Assembly (NCBI RefSeq): GCF_000002235.5
Contig: NW_022145609.1
Location: 26,053,493-26,117,492, forward strand
Reading direction: 5' to 3'
DNA from: Strongylocentrotus purpuratus
Taxonomy: Eukaryota > Echinodermata > Echinoidea > Camarodonta > Strongylocentrotidae
Length of the DNA: 64,000 nucleotides
Every line of letters starts with the position of its first letter. The stretch's first letter is position 1. The notes under the pieces are model-generated. The model made no database searches, had not been told where the DNA came from, and saw nothing but the letters and a program-made list of their open reading frames with translations. A program made the position numbers and the translations under genes. Below, one piece after another: positions 43,481 through 55,594 of the stretch.

Positions 43481-44413
43481 TTAAAATGCCAGTTGTTGTG
43501 CCAGCATAACTTGACATCCGCTCTTCACATGTTCCATCACACTCTGTTTCAGTGCACAAACTTGCTCTCGAAGCTTGGTTGCCGTCGTTGACAAGTCAGA
43601 GTTTTGTGTTTTCAGGTCATTCACTTTATCCTCTAACCTGGCAATACGCTCAAGCTTGCGCTTGCGGCACTTGCTGGCGGCGATTCGATTCCTGAGCCTT
43701 TTCCTCTCAGCCTTGATGCGCTCCTGGTTTTCCATGTCGATGGGGGACATGGGTGCGGTAATTGAAGCGTGGTACACTGGAACAGTCTGGGGCTCTTCGC
43801 ACGAGGGTTCCTGCTTGATATGGTCAGAATTGGCCCATCCACGTGTGATTGCCATAGAGTCAATGGGCATTGAATTGCGAGATGATAGACCAACGGTTGA
43901 TCCAGGCAGCGTAGTTGTTGTAGGCATTGCAGGGTTGTACATCGACGTCGCAGGCGTGGTCATACTTGACATCGTAGTTTGAGTGTTGAGGATCTGCTGC
44001 TGGTAGGTCGTTGTTGGGCCAAGGTCCAGCTGGTCAAGCGACGATTCATCGTCGCTCACCACGGAATCCGAGTCGCCAGAATCATTCCGTTGATGAAGAC
44101 TCTGCAGTGCCTCGACGAAACCCTGGGCGAAGGCAGCCTGCTCTTCGGTAACGTTTTTCGGGGAGATAAACTGACCAGGCGTTGGTGTAGTACAGATATT
44201 GCCTTGCTGAGAAATAATCATCTTTTCGAGTTCAGGAGAGGCGAGTTTGAGCATCTGAACGTCTGGGGTCGACAGCAGAGCAGCCGTAAGTTTGCGCTTG
44301 CCCATTCCGACGTCCAGATCCAGAGTCATGCATTTCTTCTTGCTCAGCCACGGGTTGTGTGAATCTTCGTAGAACTGAGTCTCCATCTTTTTGCGACCGT
44401 TTTCGACTGACAT
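43481..44413 (-). CDS. JUN: c-Jun transcription factor (AP-1 subunit), intronless
   Basis: This 310-residue single-exon bZIP protein is colinear with vertebrate c-Jun. Residues 10-17 (METQFYED) match its N-terminus. Residues 46-62 ([17 protein letters not shown]) are the JNK phospho-acceptor segment and 74-79 (CTTPTP) the second cluster. [19 protein letters not shown] follows; then [13 protein letters not shown] and [17 protein letters not shown]. The basic region contains [20 protein letters not shown] and leads into a leucine zipper ending in [11 protein letters not shown]. It dimerises with Fos/ATF/Jun proteins and binds TGACTCA or TGACGTCA sites in the nucleus. Vertebrate c-Jun is also intronless. 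The residue equivalent to Ser63 is Thr49 here (TP instead of SP); Ser59-Pro is equivalent to Ser73. The start at 44413 was chosen because it is the first ATG of the frame; Met10 is the residue equivalent to vertebrate Met5. Confidence 0.97.
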   Translation of the reverse strand: MSVENGRKKMETQFYEDSHNPWLSKKKCMTLDLDVGMGKRKLTAALLSTPDVQMLKLASPELEKMIISQQGNICTTPTPGQFISPKNVTEEQAAFAQGFVEALQSLHQRNDSGDSDSVVSDDESSLDQLDLGPTTTYQQQILNTQTTMSSMTTPATSMYNPAMPTTTTLPGSTVGLSSRNSMPIDSMAITRGWANSDHIKQEPSCEEPQTVPVYHASITAPMSPIDMENQERIKAERKRLRNRIAASKCRKRKLERIARLEDKVNDLKTQNSDLSTTATKLREQVCALKQSVMEHVKSGCQVMLAQQLAF

Positions 44414-44583
44414 ACAAACAGTTATGAGGTTTCTCTTTGCTATGAGCTACAAGTCTGAGTCACAGCTCTCGATGTGATATGGCAAAGTGGGGGTTCCTGT
44501 AGTTGGCTAAGTAATGGTTTGGGAGAATTCTCCGTCTCTTCGCAGACTGAAATGATCGTAGTATGAATTTCCGATACCAACGC

Positions 44584-44720
44584 TGACTCACTATATATAC
44601 ACTGACTAAGGATTCCCAAAATAGACGCAAGAGCAGTGACATCAGTTTCTCGAATAACGATTGGTCGGCGATGATGTAAGACGTGTGTTTGGCAATGTCA
44701 TATTGCAATCTGATTGGTCA
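44584..44720 (-). promoter_or_regulatory. JUN: c-Jun proximal promoter with AP-1/CRE-like sites
   Basis: Reading upstream from the ATG on the - strand: TGAGTCA, a consensus AP-1 site (44590-44584); TATATATA (44599-44592); TGATGTCA (44644-44637), the complement of TGACATCA, the proximal jun1 TRE of the human c-JUN promoter; CCAAT (44664-44660); TTACATCA (44679-44672), one base from the human jun2 TRE TTACCTCA; ATTGCAAT, a C/EBP-like palindrome (44709-44702); and a second CCAAT (44717-44713). The start site would be near 44560, giving about a 150-base 5'UTR. Site identity is seen; function is inferred from the mammalian gene. Confidence 0.65.
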
Positions 44721-46802
44721 ACCTAGAATGTCAATCAAAGCACATGTATATAGTGCTCTGGAAGTAAACGGTAACCTGCTGAGACGAGTCCATTTTTATA
44801 ATAGGGGTAATTTATCAGAACTTAACAAATTAAAATAGACTTTAAAGTTCTAGAAACTTGATGATTACTAATTTACAATTACAAATCATATAAAATAAGT
44901 AAATCTGTCCTAATATAATGCAAATAATACTCCAAGTATAACACGGTATAATAACATTGTTGAATTTCTACCTAAGTCATATGGACGCTTCCAATTACAC
45001 GTCACAATCTTTTTCCGGGTAACAGAACCAACCTCGCCGGAAGAGGTTCTTAATTTCCATAACAAAACGTATTAACCTTGATTTCGCTACGTCACAAACC
45101 TCCTTGCCTTATATGGTATTGTTGTGGAAGTGAACGAGATCAATCAGGTGGTAAAGGTGAGACTTTTGAGCAAGTTTATTATGATAAAATCAAGTTATCA
45201 TGTCAAGAGGGAATGTTTACTGTGTGGTTGCTAGTGTCTGTGTGTTTCATATTCCCTCGTTAGATGACAAACATGAACCGTACGTTAACCGAGGCTGTTG
45301 TCAGCTCCAAGTCCAAACCGTACGTGTGAATTACTCGGGACAAGTGTCACATGTACATTATGCAGTTCGGCATACGTTGTGGAGCGAGCGCAAGCGGAGC
45401 GATAATGGTCTTGTGTCGATTTTCAGTCATGGAAATCCTGTAAAAACAGTTAAACAATTGATATACTAGTATTCATTAGTATCCCCTACCACACGAGAAA
45501 ATCAAGATCCTCCAAAGTCTTTGGAAAGCAAAGAAAAGCCAATGGTACCAGGCAGAAGTTATAACTCATTGTCATTGAGACTGGGTCAAAGACTAAACTT
45601 GGAGTTGGACCTGGCTATAAATCTAGACTTATTTATTAGGTCTAGTCTAACTTCATAGGTCCGAGATGAAAAATAAATAGCAAGTTAATTTTTAGACAGC
45701 AAGATAACCACTCCAAGGAAAAAAAAATGTCAAACAACTCCCTCAAGACCAAGGCATAGAAAAAGAAATGAAAAGACAAGTAATAAAAGAAAGAAATGTT
45801 AAATTAATTTAAACAAAATATAGGCTAGATCTGGCCTAGTCTAGTATAGTCTAGATCTCTCTAGGGTCTAATAAAAAAAACCCAGTAAGCTCGGGCTAGC
45901 CTTCGTTTCACTTAACCGTACAAGTCCACCGACATCGCATTGAAATGTGTGTTAAATTCAATGCACACTTTTACACTGGGTTGTCAGCGAAGAATTTATG
46001 ACGGTTCAAAATTTAAAATTTCATTTCAATAGAGTTTCTGCAGACATTTTAGCCATCAATGACCTAATAAAGTTAAATATCTTTAGACTTTTGATTAGTT
46101 TTTGTTATAAATTTTGAACTGGTCATGGGCAGTCTTTCCACAGAAAAATGAAATTGAAATTAATTGTTGACTTTTCTTGGATCGAAATGTCCAATCTTAC
46201 AGATAGGGTCTAGATCTAGGCCTATTCTGCTTTTGCAGAAAGTTGCTGCTTAATAAAAATTTAATTATTAAAAAATTGACAGGGATTTACAATGCTAGAT
46301 AGCACCCCTTTCAAAAGGTTAAAAATGACTTCTGTCACCGAATCTCAATTTTTTGACAATCTATGTGCAAATAAAAAATATTGAGGACTTTTCTGTTTTG
46401 TATGGTTTTATATTTGGTTGGGAAATCTTCTGTAAATTTGGTCCAACATCCTCCATTCAAAATGCTTTGGAAATAACCCTGGTAAGAAACTAAATGCTGT
46501 GATATTGTGGCATTTTTATCAGGTTACTGACTTTGCATGGTGGCAACTTAAGTTTCTCTTTATTCTTTGTCAGTTAAGCGCTGGGGAAGATGTCACTTTA
46601 ATGGTATGCGGCAAGCAGATCTATACACTAAACAATTGTAATTCTATTTTGGTCTGAAGTAAATCCAAATAACACCTGTGCTTACTTCCTTGTCAGATGG
46701 GCATCCCATCTCTTTGCTCCTTTTTCCAAAAGGTTAAGACTACATTGTTCTTTAGCAGTTGCTCATCCCTGTTTACACTTGCAAGACATGATTTTCATCC
46801 GG
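44721..46802. other. Upstream flank of c-Jun; no gene seen
   Basis: No exon-like stretch. It includes ctag-rich sequence (45830-45870) and ordinary AT-rich DNA. Confidence 0.4.
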
Positions 46803-47030
46803 TTTTTTCTTAAACACTATGAAAAAGAAAGTTGTTTGCTGCAAACTCCTGTCTGCTTAGGAACCTATTTATTCAATTGTGGTTAGACTTATAGATCTGT
46901 TCTTTTACCCTTTTTGTTTTTTCTTAAACACTTTGAAAAAGAAAGTTGTTTGCTGCAAACTTCTGTCTGCTTAGGAACGTATTTATTCAATTGTGGTTAG
47001 ACTTATAGATCTGTTCTTTTACTCTGTTTG
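46803..47030. repeat. Direct tandem duplication, about 113-bp unit
   Basis: Two adjacent copies contain ttttcttaaacac, tgaaaaagaaagttgtttgc, tgcaaact, ctgtctgcttaggaac and ttattcaattgtggttagac, with only a few differences. A recent local duplication. Confidence 0.9.
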
Positions 47031-48905
47031 TTGCATGTACATGTATGACAAGCAGTTTACGATATTGACAATAGGGGATGGAGGGTTTTTCAATTCAGTG
47101 CTATTTTGGGTTGTAGCTTCATCATAAGTTGTTTGTTGTTTCTTGAAAGAAGGGGGTTTTGAAACCTAATTGTTTGGATTAAAGTAGATTTACAAGATAA
47201 AGATGGATGAGTCAGTAAGTGGTTTAAAAATAAAAATGTTCTCCAGAACAAAGACAAAAACAAGTATTGTCCAATGAGAATGATGGTGTAGACAATGGAA
47301 ACAGGTATTCTGAAGAAAAACAACTGACAATAAAACTTGTTGATGTAAATGTCTGTTAAATTATTTTTTTTAACTACAAAATTCTCTGCAAAGAAAAAAG
47401 TATAAATTATGTTGTTGCCTCAAACAAGAGGGAACGGGCTGTCGTTCTTTAAGTTGTGTACTTAGTATTCCACTTGGGTTTTGGGGGAGGGGGAAGGGAT
47501 CAAGGGTCATACATGTATATGCCCCTACTAATTCTGTGTAGCTGAATTATTTCTTTTCTTCTAGTATTTAAAACAAAAGTAAATCCTAGAATATAATATT
47601 TTTTGTTATTACTGGTGATTATGGAGCTCCACATTGTTGACATAAATTTCTGGAGATCCATGCAGATGAAGTCTCTGCTTACTTGAAACCAGGCCTGATA
47701 ATTACCCGATTTAAATTGGTTTCCCAATTTTTTTAATTTTTTCCCAGATTTTTGTTCTTCTTTTTCTTCCCGATTTTATCCCTTATTTTCCAGATTTTTC
47801 CAGATTTTTCCCAATTTTCTTACTCAAAAGGAGGGGAATGTTGTTAGATACCATTTGCCCCCTGAATTTTCGTCTTTTTTTTTTTTTTACTCAAGAGGGG
47901 CTAGTTGAGGGGAAACCCCCCCCCTTTTTTTTTAGTGCTCACTATCACCCCTGCTTGAAAGTCAAGTGTGCATCAAGAGCAACCTGGGTCCTAGCCTCCT
48001 CTTCTAGACCCTGAATTCATGTTTAATCCTTTTTGGATGATTGATGTCCAGAATTTGATGATGAGAAAGAAAATCACTCCCCTTGCTGGAGAAAATATTG
48101 TAATTATATGGTTGTACAACCATTCTTTTGTTTTAAATCAAAAGTTATAATACAGGACAAATTTCACATGTAAGTAAGGGCCAGGTATGCATCTGTAGAT
48201 ATCAAAGATTTCACTGATTAACAGAGTTTAGTGAATGCAAGATTTTATCTTGATTTTGATAGAAAAAAAAAATAATCGTTCTTCTTCTTCTTCTTCTTCT
48301 TCTTCTTTGGGTTACATCTGCCTCCTTCTCTTTTGAAGATTCTTGCAGATTAGTGACTCGGTGTGTGTGGGTAGCTGAGTACAGGTGCAGCATGCATACT
48401 GGGTACTATATATAAGGTGCAAGTAAAAGGTCTTGTCCGGTTTAACTCTGGCCTTCTGTCAGTCTTTGACGGAAGGCTTTTGGAGAGGAGGCATTGAATT
48501 TGCTGAATGGGAGCATATAAAGAAAAACTAGATTGATTGCCTTGAAGCTAGACTATGCCACACAGTGCATTAAACATATGCACTCTTGGTAAGCTAGGCA
48601 CATTCCCTCTCAAGCTAATCGATCAAAGAACATCTCAAATCATGATTAATTTGAACTTCTCACAGAATCACAGGTCAGCTGTGTTCTTATACATCTAGCT
48701 TACATGATTTACCAGCCCCTATACTCCTACTACCTGTTGAACATGCTGTTCTTACACCTCTTCCTTTCCATGTGTACACCGCATGGAAGGTGAGACGAAG
48801 AATGAGTGATCGATGAGTCCTCGTGGATTGAGGGAAGCATCATACAAACATGACTCAGCTCTAAGAGGCTACCCTGGGAGGGAGAACCCAGTCACCACTC
48901 CGGCG
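47031..48905. other. Non-coding; no gene seen
   Basis: It holds a (CTT)n run at 48277-48308 and a stretch of cccgatttt/ccagattttt near-repeats at about 47740-47815. No exon found. Confidence 0.4.
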
Positions 48906-49204
48906 CTCACCTTGTTCAGTACTCCATGCTGTACGTGTGAATGTGCTTTGCCAATTTATCTAGATTTGTGTGAACAGGTTATTATATTCTCATACACTGC
49001 ACTTGACTTTTATGAATCTTCGTTTATTTTTGTACATTTTTTTTCTACCACTCGCTCACCTTGTTCAGTTGCTTCCATGCTGTACGTGTGAATGTGCTTT
49101 GGCAATATACCTAGATTTGTGTGTGAACAGGTCCATATATTCTCATACCGTACACTGCACTCGACTTTTATGAATCTTTGTTTATTTGAACATTTTTTTT
49201 CTTT
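48906..49204. repeat. Direct tandem duplication, about 149-bp unit
   Basis: Copies start at 48906 and 49055 (ctcaccttgttcagt). They share catgctgtacgtgtgaatgt, cctagatttgtgtg-like sequence, acaggt, tattctcatac, cacttgacttttatgaatct-like sequence and gtttattt. They differ by small indels. Confidence 0.9.
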
Positions 49205-50320
49205 TTCCATATCCACATATACCAATGTTTTTCTTCAGAAGCTCTAGCAATTAATTATTTACTCTTCATGAAATCTTCTCAATAGCGCCATTCGAGATGG
49301 GATCTCCTTGGCTTGCTTTAACTCATTTCATATGTCAGAAAAGTCTCTCGCAAGCTTGTGGTTCATTACAAGGAGTCTTTGGTTGACATTTTGAATGCAT
49401 TAGTCGATTTTATCATCTCTATAAACTTTCACCATCGGAAGACTAGTTCACAACTAGCTACCGGTATTGTGACTCGAAACCTTTGTTCCAAATCATGTGA
49501 ATAAGCTTATATCTGAATGTTTGCACTTCAGTGCTTTTGATAGAATATGGATTTTTAAATTTTTCCCCAGGAAACCATGTTTTAGCACTTAGCTGTAGTG
49601 CCAGAGGAATATATAAAGAACCAATCTGGTCTCCTAAATTGGCATGTATACATATTTACCCTTGCCAGTGAAAGATAACAATTTTGATTGAATTCACTAA
49701 TCTAGCTTCCATGACTTGGCAAGCATTGTTCACTCTAATAGGTGCACCAACCTTTAAAGCCCCTTGTCCCAAAACAAGCAACAACAACATAGAGGAAGAA
49801 GGAAAAACAAAATATTAGAAAACAATGCTAAATGTTGCATGTATATCTTGAACTGAAGTAGCAGACAGATATTGACTTTCCAAGAATAGTATACAGACTT
49901 TAGCATGTATCAATTCTAACAAGTTCATGTGTTGCTAAGGTTTCTCATGAATGTAAAAACAAGCTTTGATTCTGAGAAGGTGGCGCTGATCTTATATTCT
50001 CACATTTTTCTTTTATCCCAGTTGTCTAGACCTTGCAATTGTGTGCTCTCTTCTTTCAAATTTTGTTGACCTGACATTTGCTCTGGGCTTTATTTTTTCT
50101 GATGTGTTGGGTTAGGGTTAACGTTGAGGTTGAATTTCAGATTCTGTTAGTGTAGGAATTAATACTGTGGGACAATTGTTGCAGTTGCAGATGTCAACAA
50201 TTCAAATTTTGTGTGCCAAAGTTCACATTATTATTGATTTCATATTTTGCTGCTCTATTAAGAATACAGTAGGAGCCTGGGAGGCCCTTGTGATTTTTAT
50301 AAGATAATTTGAATGATCCC
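49205..50320. other. Non-coding; no gene seen
   Basis: No exon or classifiable repeat recognised. Confidence 0.35.
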
Positions 50321-50515
50321 TTAAAGCGTAACTGCACTACTTGTAGCTACTTGCGCCCTCTATATAGCAAACAATGCCTAATCGGTGACCATTGGTCTCC
50401 CATGATCCTCTTTTTCTTATGTTCATTGAGAGCTGCTCTGATGAGTTAACCACATGTCATGTGACCTTGCAGGGTGGTCTAATCCCTCCTGTACACGTGT
50501 ACAGATGGGCTTTAA
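50321..50515. mobile_element. TTAA-flanked MITE family A, copy 3
   Basis: Starts ttaaagcgtaactgcactac and ends cagatgggctttaa, with TTAA at both edges. The interior matches 7656-7851 in the same orientation (ttgtagctacttgcgccctc, aacaatgccta, cttatgttcatt, gtctaatccctcct). Confidence 0.8.
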
Positions 50516-50938
50516 ATAAAAATGATGGTGAATCTGTCCTAGCAGTGTCTTGTAACTAGTGAATGTGGCATACCTGAGCTTAGCTAGCCAACAAAACATA
50601 GTGTGAAACGCTGTTGATCTGTCTCCATGTAGGGTGCTTGGAAGAGGCTGATTCATGCAGGAGTTCTGCAGGAAATCAACACATCCTGTTCATACGAGCA
50701 AGGAGAGAAACAATCCATCAGCGCAAGACCCTAATTGTATTCCATTGAACCATATTCTATGAAATTTCAACCTTAGAGAATATGTTCTTCAGGAAAGAAG
50801 TGCCTTCTCTTGATATAATTAGAGTTACCGTGTAGGTGAATGTTGGCTTTGAAATCTGATAATTTAGTGATGGATATCACAAAAAGATTAGGAGCATGCA
50901 CCTTAATCAAACAGGAATAATAGGCCTGCCTTCACTAG

Positions 50939-51215
50939 CTCGAGATTGCCAAATATCCCGTTTTTTTAACTATCCCTATAGCAAACTATCCAGCTGATTT
51001 GCGTCTTCATCAGCCCGAATTTGCAATTAGCGGGATATTTGGTCGGGATTGTCATCCCAAGATATCTTGGGATAGTTTGCAAAATATCCAGCTATTTGTC
51101 CGGTGCATCATCACCAGACGAGACTCGCACTATGCGCAATGTCGATGAAGATGCCATTTGTAACTTCAGGATTATTTCCCAAATCAGAAATAACAGGCTA
51201 TTTGGCAATCTCGAG
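50939..51215. mobile_element. Fold-back MITE, 277 bp
   Basis: Perfect 17-bp inverted ends: ctcgagattgccaaata at 50939-50955 and its complement ending at 51215. Interior symmetry includes a 20-base palindrome, atcccaagatatcttgggat (51055-51074), and repeated gatagtttgc/aaatatcc blocks. No transposase is present. Confidence 0.75.
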
Positions 51216-51649
51216 ATGATGAAGACGTACGCGCCTATAGAAAACAAATTGTGTTGCCTTCTACAATTTGTATGGAGGACTGAAGTGAGTTAATGAACTT
51301 GATGTAGATCTAAATGGGATGGCTCAACTTTACCTGTGGAAATTGCTCTGGCAAGCTCAAAAGAACTCTAGAAAAAAAAACGAGGCAAGGAAATCTCTAA
51401 TTTACTGCAGCTAATAGCTTAAATGCTTTTGTATGATTTTTAAAGTCCTTATGATTTATCATTCAAATGAACCTGGGTACTAATTTCATTGGTATGTTAA
51501 GAAGAGGGTCTCTTGTCAACTAAAAAAGCTTGCCAGATGCTTGCCCTACATAGCAACAGTCAATAGAGATGCCATTATGCAGAGCAGGTGAATGAATTGA
51601 TTGGTAGTCAGGGATTCAGTAGAAAAACATGCATAAACTGGAATACATA

Positions 51650-52271
51650 TAAAGCTATGTTTACAACACCTAAAAGTAGCCAGCTCGGCGGCCGGGCGGC
51701 GAGTTTTGAACCAATTACACCCGGGCACCGACCTAATCGGGCGTTCGTCGTCGAGCAATTTAGGTCAAAAATCGAAGCCGCTTGGTCAAAGGCTGCCAAG
51801 CAGTCACCGCCCAGTCGCCGCTGGGAGATCAGTCGGTCACTGTGCGGCGAGTCCAAAATCGGCCGGCAGCCTTTGACCTAGCGGCTTCGATTTTTGACCT
51901 AAATCGCTCGACGGCAAATGCTTGATTAGGTCGGTGCCTGGCACCGAGCGTATTTTGGAGCCCCGCCGATCACCGGCCGGCCGCCTGGCAATTTCTTTAA
52001 AATCAGCCTGTGGTCGGTGGGTGACCGCTCGGGGAATCGATGGGTCATCGATAGGTCACTGCCGGGACGCCGCCCTGAGAAGCTCCCCGATTTCGCCCAG
52101 TTTTTACCTCAAATTGACCGGCGACTGTCGGCCGACGGGAAATCGACAGGGCACCGCCCAGGCATCGCTGGGGCTCTACAACCTGCTTGACTTCTCCAAA
52201 AATTGTTAGGCGATGCCTAAATTCCAGCTGCGACCGAGCAGGCTACGCTCTGAGATGTGACCATAGCTTTA
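51650..52271. mobile_element. GC-rich fold-back element, about 620 bp
   Basis: Imperfect ends aaagctatg...gtagccagctcgg (51651-51696) and the inverse (cgaccgagcaggctac...catagcttt, 52231-52270). Inside is a pair of about 73-base inverted arms (51725-51797 and 51865-51938; blocks cacc­gacctaatc, aatttaggtcaaaaatcgaa, tcaaaggctgcc). GC content is far above the flanks. Open frames inside are not protein-like. Confidence 0.75.
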
Positions 52272-53910
52272 CTAAACGGGTCTATAGGTCATTCTCGTAA
52301 TGTAATCAAATTTAATACACAAATCTTTGTTAAGTGCCACGTTACAAATTATTTCATTTACCTGTTACAAATAATTGTATTTCAATAGTCAGAATGTGAA
52401 TTAAATACATTACGAGTTGTTAGGTTCGACACGCCATATTGTTTGTCCTACCTAGCAACAGTTAATTAAAAAAATGATCCATCGCAAACATATACATGTA
52501 TTTGCATGAACCGGTATGTCATTTTTGTTACGTACAATTTTTTAATGCTTTTTTAAAAGAGAGAACACTCTCCTGGCTCTCGAAAGATGGTGTGATCATT
52601 CCATTTTTCATAATTTGTTATGATATTTGTTTCAGTTAGATGCTGTATAAATGTCCTCCATTGCAGGTTGTGAAAATTATCTTATTTTATATAAATGGAA
52701 CATGTGTAGTGTTTTTTATTATGAAAAATTGTATAGTACAGTTTTGCCCCTTTTTATGGCATTTTTAAAAGTTTGTCATAAACGTTATTATACACTTTCT
52801 TCCTTTGTACTGTATTTAAAGGGGATTGGAGGGGGAGGGGATGGGAGGGGGAGGGGATGGGTAGGGGATAGGGTGGGGGGGGGTGGAAGGGTGATATTGC
52901 TCTTTTCATGACCTAGATGAACTCCAACTTTTGCGTGTTGCATTATAAGAGAAAATATAGGAAATGAAGTTTGGAACCTATGGCTGTGTTGGCTACCAGT
53001 ATGTCAGACACATTTGGTCTGTACATTTCATCAAACACACAGAATCTTTGTAATATTGTCTTCAAACTTGGAACTCTTTTTTTTTCTTGCTAGGAGTTTA
53101 TTTCTATCATTGTTGATGAGGAAACTTTGACTGAAAATTTCACCTGAACTTGATTAGGATACATCCTATGGATACTGTGCTTTTATTCTCTTTAGTACAT
53201 GCTAAATGTTGTTTGCTTCTGTCCTGGTTGCATCCACTCTGCTCCTTCCTGACAGAGATTAGCGTGATGTTGCTAACAAGCGGGCTGGCATCCAGGGAGC
53301 GCTGATTAAGGGGTGCGTAGACGTCACCCCGATGCCCCCGTCATTGGACCTGGCATCTCATTGTTAAGGCTGACACGCAACCCTTGCTCGCGTTTGTCTG
53401 GCATCGCCACGAGGATTAGCAGGAAATCGCATCAAGCCCCGACCAGAGAGAGACAATTAGCCCCCTTCGTCTCTTTTGTCTTTTTCGTCACTCGGTACAG
53501 AATAGGGAAACGCAGGAAGGGGAAGGCAAAATCACAACCAGCTTTGGCTGATCATCTTTAACAAATTCAACAGAGTTCCTCTACTTTTAGGCTTCTCCGG
53601 TCGCCTGGGATGTTGTCAGTTTAGATTTAAAAACGGAAAATTTAAGAGTTTGAGGACCTGGCCGGTGCTGCATTATCCTTTTCACTTTAGCAGGAAGCAA
53701 TGCACCAGCCCACAAAACTTGTATAAAAAGGTGCATTTTATATCTCCATTCATGCAGTTTCGTCATGAAATGCAGCAACTATGCCAGATTTCCTTTTATT
53801 TTTTGGTTAAGTGATGGTCAGTATATTGTCATTAGAGTTGTTGGTATGATAGTCATTTATAAGTGCTAAGAGAGAGAGAGAGAGAGAGAGCAGGGTAAAG
53901 AGAAATGGAT

Positions 53911-53949
<39 letters not shown>

Positions 53950-55594
53950 AATAAGAACATTTTTCTAGCAAAAGTGCAGATAATTTTTTTTTCTTAGTCA
54001 TTTAAAGAATTTGCCGTCATACACAGTAGGAAAAGGAACAGCTGGTTGTGTGTGATGCCTTGATGGACCACTACCCCAAATACTGGAACTTCATTCTAAT
54101 TTGAACATTTTTGAAATAAACTTGGAGACCCTATATTTCTTTTTCTTTCTTCATTTTGTCATATCATATAATTCTGACCAACATCTTTTGTCTTTTTCTG
54201 AATGGTATTCTACAAGATTCAACATTGCTCTCGAGTCTGAGAGGATCTCCTTCGTTTGTTCATTTGGCCTGCTTTGTACTAGTTGCCTCGTTCCCTTCTT
54301 TCCTCCGCTGATACACTGTAATCCGATCCTTTCAAAGTTTTGCTTGTAATTCTCCTTGTTTATTTGAAAGAGATGAGCATATAATGTTGGACTGAAAGAA
54401 GTTTTACCACTCACAAAATAGATACAACTTGTCTTCTTGAATAGATTGATAGAAGCATGTGGCCAAGGTAAGAAGCGCAAAAGAAAAGAGCTAACTCAAG
54501 AGAGAGGGGGGGGGGGGGGGGATTCAGAATCTTTAATTGATAATAACAGATCTCACTCATGCATATTGGTAATTGTTAATTGAACCAAAGAACCTATTTG
54601 TGATGTTTGTGGTATACTGTCAAATTATCCTGTACTAGACTTGAAAAATATAAGGCCTTGTTAAATATTGACAATACTTAAAGTATGAAATAGTTGGAGA
54701 AAAGTGAGTAACAGAGTTAGGCTACAGCATACGCATGATACCAAGCAACTGTACCAAATCCTTCAACCACAACAAATCTGTTCTAAAAACCACAATAAAT
54801 AAAAGCTTGATACTCTTTCACGTCTCATACAGCTATTTGAACCAAACTTTATTCTGCAAACTCGCAGCACAACTTGATGCCTCAGCTCACATCAGCTTGG
54901 CTCCTGCAAGTCTAGCAATCCACGCTCTGATCCTCGTGTGTTTTACATCTGTTTTACGTAACTACCCTCGCTAATCTTCTAACAAATCTCCCTGGATCTC
55001 CCACCTGTCGCACTGTAGGGTATACCTGGGGAAAACAGCCCAGACCGGCCCAGCAGGAGATTCAAATCATTATCCTGGTTATTAGCTGCTGACTCATCGG
55101 GACTCTGATTCTTCAGACGAGGCACTGTAGTTTTGTTAGAAAGAGCAGCTGACTCTCAGCTATTGAAAGGTGGCAGGTTCAAGCCCTATGCATTTTAAAC
55201 CATCTAATACCACCAAAGTGCCAAGATATTTCAATCAATAAACTTTCAAAAGTCACATCATATATATATATATGTTTATGTTTACTTTTTGTTAAGTGTG
55301 AAAGATCTTCCATAGGAAGGAGCTTTACAATGCATGTTTGAAATAAAGAGTATATCATGATGATATAAGACAAAGAGGGAGGGAGGGAGGGAGAGAGAGA
55401 GAGAGAGAGAAAAGGAGGAGAGGGGGTGGGGGGTGTTAAACATAATTCAAGTGTCCTTGTTACATAACTAATTCCATTGATAAATTCTTAAGGAAATCCA
55501 CCCAGGAAGGTCACTTATTTCAGTCCATTCAAACAGAATGATATAGGTAGGTCAACTCATAAATTTTACTCATTTTGAATTTCAATATTATCAG
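52272..55594. other. Non-coding flank of the unidentified + strand gene
   Basis: It contains a GGGGA-rich tract (52820-52885), a GC-richer island at 53220-53440, (GA)n runs at 53869-53946, a G run at 54506-54522 and GA/GGGA at 55376-55430. The 53220-53440 island may be a conserved or regulatory element. No exon established. Confidence 0.35.
53869..53946. repeat. (GA)n microsatellite
   Basis: Two GA runs separated by cagggtaaagagaaatggat. Confidence 0.9.

Noticed and set aside
43575..44362. Frames of 127-135 aa on + opposite c-Jun
   Set aside because: Mirror frames of the strongly conserved Jun coding sequence.
51588..52209. Frames of 95-97 aa on + and 82 aa on -
   Set aside because: Lie inside the GC-rich fold-back element and are interrupted by its inverted arms; GC-rich DNA is open by chance.
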